64,000 nt of DNA from Sphingorhabdus sp. (GCA_028279555.1 JANQNO010000009.1:1-64000), one strand, 5' to 3'. Numbered from the stretch's first letter, positions 26,284 through 35,673 are shown. A program made the numbers and translations. The notes: a model not told the origin generated them from the sequence alone.

Positions 26284-26410
26284 GGTCAGGACTCATCAAG
26301 CACATAAGCCGAGGTGGCCCCGATGCGGGATGAAATGGCAGGAGAAGTGCCGATGGCGGGGCAAAATTGATTCAGGCCACGGCCATGTGCTTGATGAGTC
26401 CTGACCCTAG
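26280..26410. mobile_element. 131-bp MITE-like element with perfect 26-bp terminal inverted repeats
   Basis: The 26-base left end (26280-26305) begins CTAGGGTCAGGACTCATCAA, and its exact inverse is the right end (26385-26410). The interior matches parts of the 270-bp element (CGATGCGGGATGAAATGGCAGGAGAAG-type and CCGATGGCGGGG blocks) but lacks its central 140 bases. No coding capacity. The right CTAG supplies the stop codon of the patatin-like gene. Confidence 0.84.
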
Positions 26411-28746
26411 ATGGCGTCAATCTCCTTGCGCAGCGATTTGATCAACGGCTTCACTTTGGTCAGCCGCGTTTCTTCCTGATCGAGGATAGCATGGAATGCG
26501 CTCTTCATGACTGCAGTCTTGCGGTCAGCAGGCAGCTGTTTCCCGTCCGGTAGTGCGGATAACAGGATTTCAATGAATCGCTCTGCGCCATGCAGCCGGC
26601 CCCACAAATAGTCATTTTCGCGGTAGGTGCGGCTGAAAAAAGCTCCAAAATTGTTGAACTGTATCCCTTTGAGTGTCGCCTCTGTCCCGCCTTTGCGGAT
26701 GCTCACGGCGTCATCGGGCGAAATCCGGTCGACCTTGACCGGATCAAACTCATCGAACCCTTCGCCCTGCAACAATGGCAATGTGGCAACGTCATATAGG
26801 GGATAGCCCAGATAGCCGAGCAGCATGGTGCGCTGCGCATCGCCGTCGAGCGATCTCAGCGCGTCGCAGTAAATCTCGTCGATTTGCCGGTCGATCGATA
26901 CAAGATCGCGCTTGTCGGCGAGCAGGTCTACCAGCGCTCCTGGCTGTTCACAGGCATGGGTAGCTGCGTCGGCAAAATCCTCTCCCAGAAACTCTGCAGT
27001 TTCTCTTTCGAACAGAAGAGCTAGAGCATCGTATATGGCATCATGCATGATGTCCGCTCCGGCAACCTCACCGTCCGCCACGCTCTCAACCTGTTCGGCG
27101 AGCCGGCGCGCAAGGAAGCGCAGCCGGCGGATTCGGAAGCGCACATCATGCAATCGGAAGAAAGCAATGGCATCCTTTGTGGCGCCCATCCCTTTTGCGT
27201 CCGACATATGGTCAAGACCGCGGTCACGCAGCTCTCGCCATAATGCCTCGCGGAGCCGATCAACATAATCGGAATTCGTTGCCGCCGCAGCACGCCGAGC
27301 CGTGCGGCACATCTCCTCAATAATTTCTGCAAGCTTGAGATGGCCATAAGCAGGGTAGCTATAGCCCGCGGCTTTCGCGCCCTTCTCCTGCGCCGTGTTG
27401 CGCCATTTTTCGAGCCGCGCCGGGTTCGGGCGTGAAAGAAAAAGCGTTTTGCCCATCAGCGTTTCCACGGTCCGCTCGACCTCGTCATGCAGTCCGTTCG
27501 TTACTTCGCGAAGCCGCTCTATTCGTCGCGATCGCCCGGTAATCTTTTCAAGGCTGTCGCGAATGGGCTGCTCGCGTGGGATGTTTGATGTTGCGCCAAA
27601 AATTGTAGCGAACCAGCCCGGGAGTTTGCGTCTGCCTTCGTCTTTCTCCTCGCGGTCGGGCCGGTAACGAAAACTCGGCAAGCCGGGCTTGGGATCTATA
27701 TAGACAAATCGGCGATCAATCTCGCGCCGGGCGGGCCGGTTGCGCAGTGCATCTATGGCCTGATTGAAGGGCGCGTTGGCAAGAATCGAGCCATCAACCA
27801 GAACCGCTTCGCCGATACTCCCTGCTATATAGTGGCTGGGCAGGATGCGTTTCAGAAAATTCTCGCGGTTTGGCCAATCAAGATGGCGCGCCTTGACCAA
27901 CCTGTCCAGCTCACCGACCACGAAGGGCGGAAATGCGCCGGGAAAGCTGGCGGTTGCACGGGCCGAAAAAACCAGCTCGGGGATGGGCGCGAGCGGGTGG
28001 CCATGTTTTTGGTCGCGGGTCGAAAAGCTTATGGTCAGCCGATGCTCGGTTTCCGATACCTGAGGCGGGCTGTTGAGGTGGAGCTTTTGCTCATGGCCAT
28101 AAAAATCGGTGACCGTGACGAATAGATCGAGCGGCTGTCCGTCCGGAACCAGCGGATCGTCGGCTGGTGTTTTTGCCATTGCTCCCAGCGCGTCCAGCAA
28201 CAGCCCCGAAAACTGCGTTCCGCCGAAAGGGGGGGCAAACCAACGTGCCCTCACGAAGCGCGAGAGTTTTGTGGCCACCTCGTCGCGGCCACTATGTTCA
28301 ACAGTGCGGTCGATTGTGCTGCCTTTTCGGCGCAACATCATCCAGGCGATCGGGGTTGCCCAGAATTTCGAAAAGCGGGACAGAGGTCTAGCATCGGGAT
28401 CGATCAACCGATCGACATCGGCCGTATCCAGCCAGAGATCGGTCAGCGGTTCGAGCGACTGGCCAGTCGCGATGGCTTGGGCGAGGAAAACGCCATTGAT
28501 TCCGCCGGCGCTGGAACCTGCCACAATATCTGTCAGGACACGCATTTTTATGCCAGTTTCGGCTTCAATCCTCTCCATCAGTTGGCGGTAGATGCCCTGG
28601 CTGCCGTCTGCGCTGGGTGCGTTGTCGTGAAAATTCCGGCTGGCGCGGACAAGATGCCAAGCTTCGCGGGTAACGCCATGCATGTAGATGGCGAGACTGA
28701 CACCGCCGTAGCAAATCAGGGCCAGCCGCAGTTCTTTTTCGCGCAT
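26407..28746 (-). CDS. Patatin-like phospholipase, large DUF3376 type
   Basis: The 779-residue protein starts with LRLALICYGGVSLAIYMHG (oxyanion-hole Gly-rich loop). The nucleophile is in GSSAGG (S79), and the second catalytic residue is the Asp of DGSILANAPF (about 318). These make a patatin Ser-Asp dyad. The long C-terminal part (about 400-779) is the mostly helical DUF3376-type region of patatin-like proteins. It probably hydrolyses acyl lipids; no signal peptide is seen. The TAG stop lies in the mobile element, so the last residues may have been altered. Confidence 0.87.
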   Translation of the reverse strand: MREKELRLALICYGGVSLAIYMHGVTREAWHLVRASRNFHDNAPSADGSQGIYRQLMERIEAETGIKMRVLTDIVAGSSAGGINGVFLAQAIATGQSLEPLTDLWLDTADVDRLIDPDARPLSRFSKFWATPIAWMMLRRKGSTIDRTVEHSGRDEVATKLSRFVRARWFAPPFGGTQFSGLLLDALGAMAKTPADDPLVPDGQPLDLFVTVTDFYGHEQKLHLNSPPQVSETEHRLTISFSTRDQKHGHPLAPIPELVFSARATASFPGAFPPFVVGELDRLVKARHLDWPNRENFLKRILPSHYIAGSIGEAVLVDGSILANAPFNQAIDALRNRPARREIDRRFVYIDPKPGLPSFRYRPDREEKDEGRRKLPGWFATIFGATSNIPREQPIRDSLEKITGRSRRIERLREVTNGLHDEVERTVETLMGKTLFLSRPNPARLEKWRNTAQEKGAKAAGYSYPAYGHLKLAEIIEEMCRTARRAAAATNSDYVDRLREALWRELRDRGLDHMSDAKGMGATKDAIAFFRLHDVRFRIRRLRFLARRLAEQVESVADGEVAGADIMHDAIYDALALLFERETAEFLGEDFADAATHACEQPGALVDLLADKRDLVSIDRQIDEIYCDALRSLDGDAQRTMLLGYLGYPLYDVATLPLLQGEGFDEFDPVKVDRISPDDAVSIRKGGTEATLKGIQFNNFGAFFSRTYRENDYLWGRLHGAERFIEILLSALPDGKQLPADRKTAVMKSAFHAILDQEETRLTKVKPLIKSLRKEIDAI

Positions 28747-28835
28747 GCTTACGGCGTATCTAGGAAGCCGCGGCTACGCAAGAGCGAGGGCGTGAAAGTT
28801 GTCAGGCGGCACGCCCCCCAATAGAGAGCGCGCAA

Positions 28836-28863
28836 GGCAAGCCGACGGTTTAGACGGCTTGCC
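28836..28863. terminator. Hairpin downstream of the double-glycine peptide gene
   Basis: GGCAAGCCG and CGGCTTGCC pair perfectly around a 10-base loop, 30 bases past the peptide gene stop on the minus strand. No T-tract follows, so it may be an mRNA-end hairpin rather than an intrinsic terminator. Confidence 0.4.
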
Positions 28864-28892
28864 GAGCACGGTGATAAGGGGTTTCGTTTACC

Positions 28893-29075
28893 TTACCAGG
28901 TCACGATTTCGGGCATGGAAGGCCTCGGTGCGCCGTTGGGGAAAAAGCTGTTGCCAACCCATTCGCCGTCAGGAAACCGGCGCATCAGATATTCATACAG
29001 ACTTTCGCCAGGGAGCATTTGGCCTCCGCAGACATGCTCGATGTCTTCAGCCGACAGTGTCGAAATCTTGTTCAT
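28893..29075 (-). CDS. Small peptide with bacteriocin-type double-glycine leader
   Basis: The 60-residue product begins MNKISTLSAEDIEHVCGG. This fits the double-glycine leader pattern (LS-x-E/D-x3-V-x-GG) cut by C39-peptidase transporters. The predicted mature peptide (42 residues) starts QMLPGESLYEYLM, is acidic and aromatic, and lacks Cys. AGGAGA sits 6 bases before the ATG at 29075, so that start is preferred to the ATG at 29081. No transporter, immunity or modification gene is adjacent, so the peptide is an orphan in this window. Confidence 0.62.
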   Translation of the reverse strand: MNKISTLSAEDIEHVCGGQMLPGESLYEYLMRRFPDGEWVGNSFFPNGAPRPSMPEIVTW

Positions 29076-29181
29076 TTGCATTCTCCTATCTTGCCAGTGA
29101 ACGCGATTTTTAGCCGCTGGCAGCTTCGATCCAATAGACCGGGCGTAGTAGCAAATATGGACGACGTTTATCTGCGGCCCG

Positions 29182-29823
29182 CTATGACAGCTGCCAGCGA
29201 TAATGGCCTGTCAGCTTATCCTTGAACAGCCTGTCTTCTTCCTGCGTGCCCGAACCGATATTGTGAATAACAAGCGGAATTCCGTCGATCATTTTGTCGG
29301 ACACAATTCCGGTATGCGGAAGCCGTCCTCCTACAAGGCTGGTGAAGATATCGCCTGGCTGCCAATCGGCCGGATCATCGGAAAGCGGCAAGGCCGCGCC
29401 TTTTCTTTTCCAGAATGCCCGCAGGTTCGGCACGCGGCGATGGTCGATATTGCGATCGGGCCTGCGCAGTCCCCAATTGTTTGGATAAGCGGAGAAGTTG
29501 GCTTTCATATCGGCATTTACCAGAGCCTGCAGGTCAAGGTTCAGCGCGTCGCGATAGGCGCGGACAATGACATCCGTGCATACGCCCCGGCTGCGCGGAA
29601 CGTCGCCACCAGGAAAGTCCAGGCCTGTATATGACGGGTCATAGGTAAGCGTTACGCCTATCTGCGCGCGTGCCGCCTCGATCAGTTGTTTGGCTTTGCC
29701 GGTCGACAAGCGCGGCTCGCTCTCCCGCTCGATTGTTTGTGCATTCGAACAGGCCGAGGCGAGGACCGGGCTGACAGCCAATACATGAAGCACGGAGCGC
29801 CGCGAAAAGACAGGATGGGTCAT
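29182..29823 (-). CDS. DUF1287 family exported protein
   Basis: The 213-residue protein starts with FSRRSVLHVLAVSPVLASAC, a twin-arginine-like or lipoprotein signal. The DUF1287 domain follows: GVTLTYDPSYTGLDFPGGDVPRSRGVCTDVIVRAYR, then DRNIDHRRVPNLRAFW, WQPGDIFTSLVGG and LPHTGIVSD. The Cys-Thr-Asp and His placement suggests a papain/NlpC-like fold, so a periplasmic peptidase or amidase is possible. The frame is open upstream to 30171, but that part lies over radA and is rejected. The start lies 78 bases from the divergent radA start. Confidence 0.85.
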   Translation of the reverse strand: MTHPVFSRRSVLHVLAVSPVLASACSNAQTIERESEPRLSTGKAKQLIEAARAQIGVTLTYDPSYTGLDFPGGDVPRSRGVCTDVIVRAYRDALNLDLQALVNADMKANFSAYPNNWGLRRPDRNIDHRRVPNLRAFWKRKGAALPLSDDPADWQPGDIFTSLVGGRLPHTGIVSDKMIDGIPLVIHNIGSGTQEEDRLFKDKLTGHYRWQLS

Positions 29824-29900
29824 AGGTGCAATCTGCGAACCCAATATGAGCGGAGGCTGAACGGCGCTTGTGTTCTGTTTATGTTCTGCTAAGAAGAGCC

Positions 29901-31265
29901 ATGGCCAAGCCCAAGCGAAAATATGTCTGCCAAGCCTGCGGAGCGGTCGCCAGCCGGTGGCAGGGGCAGTGCGACGAATGCAAGGAGTGGAACACGCTGG
30001 TCGAGGAGGCGGGAGCGACAGTGTTCCAGTTGAAGCATGATCTGCAAACCGGCGGCCTTGCCGTTGATCTGGTCGGCCTTGATAACGAAATCTCGCTTCC
30101 CGACCGCGCATCGACGGGGATCGCCGAATTCGATCGGGCCTTGGGCGGGGGCTTGGTTCCGGGTTCTGCAACCTTGCTGGGTGGCGATCCGGGCATAGGC
30201 AAGTCGACTTTGTTGCTGCAGGCGGCTGCCAACCTGGCTAGACGCGGCCTCGACGTTGCCTATATCTCGGGCGAGGAAGCGGTCGATCAGGTCCGGCTTC
30301 GCGCGCAGCGCCTTGGCCTCGGAGATGCTTCTGTAAGACTGGCTGCTGCGACGTCCGTCCGCGACATCCTGACGACCATCGGCAAAGGCAAACCGCCTGC
30401 GCTGGTGGTCATCGATTCCATTCAGACGATGCATAGCGATCTGATCGAAGGGGCACCGGGCACCGTAAGTCAGGTGCGCGCCTCGGCGCAGGAGCTCATA
30501 AAATTCGCCAAGCAGCAGGGGAGCGCGCTGATGCTCGTCGGCCATGTAACCAAAGATGGCAATATCGCCGGTCCGCGCGTGCTCGAGCATATGGTCGATA
30601 CGGTCTTGTCTTTCGAGGGCGAGCGCAGTCACCAGTACCGGATCCTGCGGGCGAACAAAAACCGCTTCGGCGGTACCGATGAGATTGGCGTTTTCTCGAT
30701 GGAGTCGGAAGGCCTCATCGAGGTGGGCAATCCAAGCGCGCTGTTCCTGACCGACAGGGCAGAGCAAGTGACCGGGGCAACGGTTTTCCCAGCGCTGGAA
30801 GGAACACGCCCGGTGCTTGTTGAAATACAGGCGCTCACCGTCCGCTTGTCGAGCGGTGCCACCCCGCGCCGCGCCGTTGTCGGCTGGGACAGTGGAAGGC
30901 TGGCCATGATCCTTGCGGTGCTGGAGGCACGCTGCGGCCTCAGTTTTTCGACTTGCGAGGTCTATTTGAATGTTGCTGGCGGTTACCGGATAACGGACCC
31001 AGCGGCTGATCTGGCGGTTGCCGCAGCCCTGGTATCGGCGCTGTCGGAGCGGCCTTTGCAATCGGACAGCGTGTTTTTCGGCGAGGTCGCGCTTTCGGGA
31101 GAAATCCGGCCCGTGGCGCATGATGCCATACGCCTGAAAGAGGCGGGGAAACTTGGCTTCGACAAGGCGGTCGTACCGGCCGCGTCGCGCAGCAAACAAC
31201 CCATCATGCTATCGGGTTTCAAGACGCTCGCCAATTTCGTTGACCACATCCTTGGCCGCGACTAG
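29901..31265 (+). CDS. radA: DNA repair protein RadA
   Basis: RadA is a RecA-like ATPase that aids branch migration in recombinational repair. The 454 residues have the N-terminal zinc finger (CQACG...CDECKEW), Walker A GGDPGIGKSTLL, the RadA-specific KNRFGGTDEIGVFSM motif and a Lon-like C-terminal domain. I start at ATG 29901 (MAKPKRKYVCQ); the open frame before it adds no family sequence. cvpA follows 10 bases later. Confidence 0.96.
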   Translation: MAKPKRKYVCQACGAVASRWQGQCDECKEWNTLVEEAGATVFQLKHDLQTGGLAVDLVGLDNEISLPDRASTGIAEFDRALGGGLVPGSATLLGGDPGIGKSTLLLQAAANLARRGLDVAYISGEEAVDQVRLRAQRLGLGDASVRLAAATSVRDILTTIGKGKPPALVVIDSIQTMHSDLIEGAPGTVSQVRASAQELIKFAKQQGSALMLVGHVTKDGNIAGPRVLEHMVDTVLSFEGERSHQYRILRANKNRFGGTDEIGVFSMESEGLIEVGNPSALFLTDRAEQVTGATVFPALEGTRPVLVEIQALTVRLSSGATPRRAVVGWDSGRLAMILAVLEARCGLSFSTCEVYLNVAGGYRITDPAADLAVAAALVSALSERPLQSDSVFFGEVALSGEIRPVAHDAIRLKEAGKLGFDKAVVPAASRSKQPIMLSGFKTLANFVDHILGRD

Positions 31266-31275
31266 CTTCAATCGA

Positions 31276-31803
31276 ATGACCGCATTCGATATTGTTGTGC
31301 TGTTCCTGTTGGGCGGCGGCGCTGTTCTCGGCTTTATGCGCGGCTTCGTTCAAGAGGCGCTTTCGCTGATCGCCTGGATACTGATTATCGTGGCAGTTCG
31401 TTTTCTGCATGCGCCGGTAACTGCCCAGTTGGAGGAACCGATCGGGACCAGCTGGGGTGCCGCTATGCTGGCCTTTCTGTCGATCATCGTCGTGACCTAC
31501 GCGCTTGGTCGCTGGATTGCCCGAACCGCCGGATCGCGGTCGCGCAAATCGACATTGGGACCGGTCGACCGCGTCCTCGGCTTCGGGTTTGGCGCGCTCA
31601 AAGGCTTGATCGGTGCGACGCTGCTCTTTCTGCTGATCGTCATGGGCTATGAAACCATTTTCGGCGGCGATAACAATAGGCCCGAATGGCTGACGGCATC
31701 GCGCACCTATCCTTTGGTCAATGCCAGCGGAGAGGCCATGTCATCCTTTGTGGCGGAGCAACGCAAGGCCGCCGAAGAGGCCGCTGAGGAGGCTGAAGAA
31801 TAG
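31276..31803 (+). CDS. cvpA: CvpA family membrane protein
   Basis: The 175-residue protein has four transmembrane segments in the first 130 residues (AFDIVVLFLLGGGAVLGFMRGFVQE, LIAWILIIVAVRF and two more). The typical GPVDRVLGFGFGALKGLI motif follows, then an acidic Glu/Ala tail. CvpA proteins are needed for colicin V production in E. coli and for envelope homeostasis; the mechanism is unknown. It lies between radA and the NifU-like gene in a tight operon. Confidence 0.9.
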   Translation: MTAFDIVVLFLLGGGAVLGFMRGFVQEALSLIAWILIIVAVRFLHAPVTAQLEEPIGTSWGAAMLAFLSIIVVTYALGRWIARTAGSRSRKSTLGPVDRVLGFGFGALKGLIGATLLFLLIVMGYETIFGGDNNRPEWLTASRTYPLVNASGEAMSSFVAEQRKAAEEAAEEAEE

Positions 31804-32238
31804 GTGGCCGAACCGCTCTACACCCATGAGATTTTGCGCCTGGCCATGTCGCTTTCGACCGGAGATGATATTGCCAGTCCGGACATTGCAGCCGATGCGC
31901 GTGCGCCGATTTGCGGCAGCAGCGTCTCGGTGAAGGCGAGCATCGATTCCGGCAAGGTCAGCAAGATCGAGGTTGCCGCAAAGGCCTGCGCGATGGGACA
32001 GGCATCCGCGGCGATACTGATGAAGCACGCCGCTGGCCGCACCGAGGAGGAGATTGCCGAAATCAAGCGGGGTATTGCCGGCTTTCTAGCCGGAGATGCG
32101 GAGATGCCAACCAGTTGGCCCGACTTGGATCATTTGAAGCCTGCCAGGCAATATCCGGCGCGGCATGCCGCCATCCTGCTGCCCTATGAGGCATTGCTGC
32201 GCGCATTTTCAAAACAGCATGAAGGCCAGCTAAGATGA
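31804..32238 (+). CDS. NifU/IscU-like iron-sulfur cluster scaffold protein
   Basis: The 144-residue protein starts at a GTG that directly follows the cvpA stop. It has two of the scaffold Cys residues (APICGSSVSV, C37; KACAMGQASAA, about C63). The third IscU-type Cys is replaced by the RQYPARHAAILLPYEALL region, as is usual in this alphaproteobacterial subfamily. It is expected to hold or pass on Fe-S clusters. The stop overlaps the antiporter start by 4 bases. Confidence 0.85.
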   Translation: MAEPLYTHEILRLAMSLSTGDDIASPDIAADARAPICGSSVSVKASIDSGKVSKIEVAAKACAMGQASAAILMKHAAGRTEEEIAEIKRGIAGFLAGDAEMPTSWPDLDHLKPARQYPARHAAILLPYEALLRAFSKQHEGQLR

Positions 32239-34028
32239 CCGAAGAGGCGCATCATGCAGTAGCTGACATGCTGACATCCGGTGCAATCCTGCTGGGCGCG
32301 GCGATGGTTGCCGTGCTCATCTTCCGAAAATTGGGTCTTGGCGCTGTTCTTGGATATTTGATCGCCGGCGTGTTTTTGGGGCCCTTTGGATTCGGAGTGG
32401 TCGAGGACGCCGAGACCATCCTTGCGTTTTCGGAAGTCGGCATAGTGCTGCTGCTTTTCCTGGTGGGACTGGAACTTTCGCCCCGGCGCCTATGGTCCAT
32501 GCGGCGTGATATCTTCCTGCTCGGGCCGCTCCAGGTCTTTTTGTGTGGGCTTGCCATGTTTGGTGTCATTCTCGCAGCGCAGGGCTTCACCTGGCAGGCA
32601 GCCCTGGCCATCGGCTTGCCGCTTGGGCTTTCGTCTACGGCGCAGGTTTTGCCGCTCCTTCAGTCGCATGGGCGGCTCAAGACCGAATATGGTGCAAAGA
32701 GTTTCTCGATCCTGCTGTTCCAGGATCTCTCCATCGTTCCGCTGTTGACGATTGTCGCCGCGCTTTCGCGCGCACCGGTTGAGGAGGGCAGTGCAAGTGG
32801 CGCATTGCTCGCGGTCTATGCCATTTTGGCGGTTGTCGCCCTTGTGCTGGCTGGGCATTATGTCCTCAGCCCGCTGCTCCGCCTGATCGGCAAGATCTCG
32901 GAACGCGAGTTGTTCATCGTGGCCGGACTATTCACTGTTTGTGCGAGCGCTGCGCTTATGCAGTGGCTTGGCCTTTCTGCCGCTTTGGGCGCTTTCGTGG
33001 CTGGCGTGATGCTTGCCGAATCGCCATACCGGCATGAGCTTGAAGCCGACATCGATCCCTTCCGGTCAATCCTGCTGGGTTTCTTCTTCCTGGCGGTTGG
33101 GATGCTGCTCGACCTTGATGTTGTGGCGGAGCAGCCTGGACTGATCATCGCAATGGCAGTCGCACTGGTTGGCATCAAGGCAGCCATCATCTTCGGGCTT
33201 GGGCGTTTGTTCGGACTGTCCTCGGCCTCGGCCATCGTGATGGCGCTGCTCCTCAGTCAGGGCGGCGAATTCGGATTCGTGCTTTTTGCGGCTGCGCAGC
33301 GGGCACTTTTGATCGAACAGGATGCCGCCAGCTTCTATGGCGCGGTCGTGACCTTGTCGATGGCCAGCACGCCCTTCCTGATGATGATTGCAGACAGGCT
33401 CGCGGCAAAACAGCAGCGTGACAGGCAGATCGAACTGACCGATCCGGAAATGGCCGAACAGTCATCGGTCATAATCGTCGGGCACGGACGTTTTGGGCAA
33501 ACGGCTGGCCAGATCATGCAGGGAGGAGGGCACAGCGTGACGATCATCGACGTGAAGCCCGAGCAGATCGACCTTAGTCAGGAGTTTGGCCGCAAAGTGT
33601 TCTATGGCGATGGTACGCGCATAGATTTGCTGCGCCGTGCCGGAGCCGATGAAGCCTGCGCGATCCTCTTCTGTATCGATGACCGCGGTCTTGATGCCGA
33701 AATGCTGGAACCCGTGCGCAGCAGTTTTCCAAATGCAAAAATCTTCGTTCGCGCCTATGATCGCCGCCAGATGCTGGAACTGATGCCGGACGACAGCTTG
33801 GATGTTTTCCGCGAAGTGATCGAGTCCTCGATCAATATGGCGGAATCTGCGCTGAAGGCGCTGGGTGCCTCAGACCGTCAGGCACGGCGCGTGACGCAGG
33901 AATTTCGCAAGCGCGACCGATCTCGCCTTGAGGCTCAGTTCGAAAGCGGAAATTTGCGCGCGGGCGCACACCATAGCTTTGGTGCCGCCACCTCTGACGC
34001 GTTCACGATGGATGAAAGTAAAGACTAA
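32235..34028 (+). CDS. CPA2 cation:proton antiporter (KefB/KefC-like) with TrkA-N domain
   Basis: The 597-residue protein has about 12 transmembrane helices (1-390), with LLFLVGLELSPRRLW and SQGGEFGFVLFAAAQ as in KefB/KefC. A cytoplasmic TrkA-N domain follows (VIIVGHGRFGQTAGQIM, about 413-530). It probably exports K+ in exchange for H+, gated by NAD(H) or glutathione adducts; glutathione synthase is encoded in this window. It overlaps the scaffold gene by 4 bases and the convergent aroB stop by 4 bases. Confidence 0.92.
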   Translation: MTEEAHHAVADMLTSGAILLGAAMVAVLIFRKLGLGAVLGYLIAGVFLGPFGFGVVEDAETILAFSEVGIVLLLFLVGLELSPRRLWSMRRDIFLLGPLQVFLCGLAMFGVILAAQGFTWQAALAIGLPLGLSSTAQVLPLLQSHGRLKTEYGAKSFSILLFQDLSIVPLLTIVAALSRAPVEEGSASGALLAVYAILAVVALVLAGHYVLSPLLRLIGKISERELFIVAGLFTVCASAALMQWLGLSAALGAFVAGVMLAESPYRHELEADIDPFRSILLGFFFLAVGMLLDLDVVAEQPGLIIAMAVALVGIKAAIIFGLGRLFGLSSASAIVMALLLSQGGEFGFVLFAAAQRALLIEQDAASFYGAVVTLSMASTPFLMMIADRLAAKQQRDRQIELTDPEMAEQSSVIIVGHGRFGQTAGQIMQGGGHSVTIIDVKPEQIDLSQEFGRKVFYGDGTRIDLLRRAGADEACAILFCIDDRGLDAEMLEPVRSSFPNAKIFVRAYDRRQMLELMPDDSLDVFREVIESSINMAESALKALGASDRQARRVTQEFRKRDRSRLEAQFESGNLRAGAHHSFGAATSDAFTMDESKD

Positions 34029-35131
34029 CGGGTGCCTTCTTCGTCAAGGAAGGCCGCAACATCGGCAAGTTCGACATCGTTGGACAAAAAAGTCTTGCCG
34101 ATTCCGCGAGCGAGCAAAAAGGGCAACTGTCCGCCGCTCCTTTTCTTGTCATGCTTCATATGTTCGGTAAGTCGCTTTCCATCCACGCTGCATCCCGCAT
34201 CGGACAGCGTGACCGGCAAGCCGGCACCTCCGAGCAGAGATGCCACGCGCTCTGCATCGCCTTCGTCGCAAAGGCCCATTCTGGCAGAGTAGCGAAAGGC
34301 AAGCACCATGCCGCATGCGACGGCCTCGCCATGAAGAAGCTTGTTCGAGAAACCTGTTTCCGCCTCGAGCGCATGTCCGAAAGTATGGCCTAGATTGAGC
34401 AATGCCCGCTTGCCTGTCAGCTCCTTTTCATCCGCGGCGACAATCCGCGCCTTGGCAGTTACGGACCGGACTATTGCTTCTTCTCTTGCGTCCATATCGC
34501 CGCCGAAAAAACGCTGAATATTCTCCTCGCACCACAAGAAAAAGTCCGGATCATCAATCAGGCCGTATTTGACGACTTCGGCGAAGCCAGCCGAAAGCTC
34601 TCTTGCAGGAAGGGTTTCAAGCGCAGCCGGATCGATCAACACCATGGATGGCTGGTGGAACGCACCGACCAGATTTTTTCCGGCGCTGGTATTGATCGCT
34701 GTTTTCCCGCCCACGCTGCTATCGACCTGGGCCAGCAGCGTTGTCGGAATCTGAATGAAGCGGCAGCCGCGTTTGACGATATGTGCGGCAAAACCTGCAA
34801 TGTCGCCCACCACGCCGCCGCCGAGCGCGACGATATGGTCGCTGCGTTCGACATGTTTGCCAAGCAGCCAGTCGGTGAGGGCTTCGAGATGCTGCCAGCT
34901 CTTTGCTTGCTCACCGGCAGGAAGCGTAAACAGCGCGGGCGAAACGCCAGCTTTACTCAGTGCATCTTGAAACTTAGGCCAAACATGCTGCTCGACATTG
35001 CTATCGGTGATGACGAGCAACCGTCCATTGTTTGCAACAGGATGCAAATACTCGCCCGCATGGCCCAAAATGCCTTCCTCGACATGAATGTCATAGGGGT
35101 TGCCCTGAATATCGACTTTGACGATCGTCAT
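34025..35131 (-). CDS. aroB: 3-dehydroquinate synthase
   Basis: Second step of the shikimate pathway, DAHP to 3-dehydroquinate, NAD and metal dependent. The 368 residues include IVALGGGVVGDIAGFAA, IPTTLLAQVDSSVGGKTAIN, the metal-binding Glu and His residues (FAEVVKYGLI, LNLGHTFGHALEAE, HGEAVACGM) and the usual tail. Its ATG overlaps the aroK stop by 4 bases, giving the common aroK-aroB operon. Confidence 0.97.
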   Translation of the reverse strand: MTIVKVDIQGNPYDIHVEEGILGHAGEYLHPVANNGRLLVITDSNVEQHVWPKFQDALSKAGVSPALFTLPAGEQAKSWQHLEALTDWLLGKHVERSDHIVALGGGVVGDIAGFAAHIVKRGCRFIQIPTTLLAQVDSSVGGKTAINTSAGKNLVGAFHQPSMVLIDPAALETLPARELSAGFAEVVKYGLIDDPDFFLWCEENIQRFFGGDMDAREEAIVRSVTAKARIVAADEKELTGKRALLNLGHTFGHALEAETGFSNKLLHGEAVACGMVLAFRYSARMGLCDEGDAERVASLLGGAGLPVTLSDAGCSVDGKRLTEHMKHDKKRSGGQLPFLLARGIGKTFLSNDVELADVAAFLDEEGTR

Positions 35132-35673
35132 GGCGAGAGCGCCTCCATAATCCGATCCACCGTTCTACCATGCGGCGATGCATCGCTGCATACCCGGATG
35201 TCCGCCAGCGCGTATAGCGGATTACGTTTTTTGCCCAGCTCTTCAATCACATCGCGCGGGTTTTTGCCGTGAAGAAGCGGGCGGTGGTTGCGCCGCGAAA
35301 CACGTTCGACCAGCGTGTCGATATCGGCATCCAGCCAGATCGAACAGGCGCGCTGAAGGATGAGCTCGCGCGTCTCATCATTCGTGAATGCGCCGCCGCC
35401 CGTCGCAATGACCTTGGGCTGCCCGTCCATCAATCGCGCAATCACCCGGCGTTCGCCATCGCGGAAATAATCCTCACCATATTGTTCGAATATTTCCGCT
35501 ATCGTCATGTTGGCCGCTGCTTCTATCTCATCGTCGGCGTCGACGAAATCCAATCCCAGCCGTGACGCCAGCCGTCTCCCGACGCTGCTTTTTCCTACAC
35601 CCATCATGCCAATCAGCACGATAGAACGCCGTGTATTCGGGTTGGCGCTGTAGTTGGAGCTTGGCGTAGTCAT
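35128..35673 (-). CDS. aroK: Shikimate kinase
   Basis: Phosphorylates shikimate at the 3-OH. The 181-residue protein has the P-loop GMMGVGKSSVG, DADDEIEA (shikimate and Mg site), YFRDGERRVIARL, the ATGGGAF loop and a lid with Arg residues (RRNHRPLL). I chose the ATG at 35673 (MTTPSSNYS); the frame is open to 35751 but that part is not conserved. It lies upstream of aroB in one operon. Confidence 0.96.
   Translation of the reverse strand: MTTPSSNYSANPNTRRSIVLIGMMGVGKSSVGRRLASRLGLDFVDADDEIEAAANMTIAEIFEQYGEDYFRDGERRVIARLMDGQPKVIATGGGAFTNDETRELILQRACSIWLDADIDTLVERVSRRNHRPLLHGKNPRDVIEELGKKRNPLYALADIRVCSDASPHGRTVDRIMEALSP

Noticed and set aside
29824-30171. Upstream extension of the DUF1287 frame
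   Set aside because: It lies over the start of radA. The export signal begins at 29823.
29889-31199. 436-codon minus-strand frame over radA
   Set aside because: Antisense of radA with no recognisable domain.
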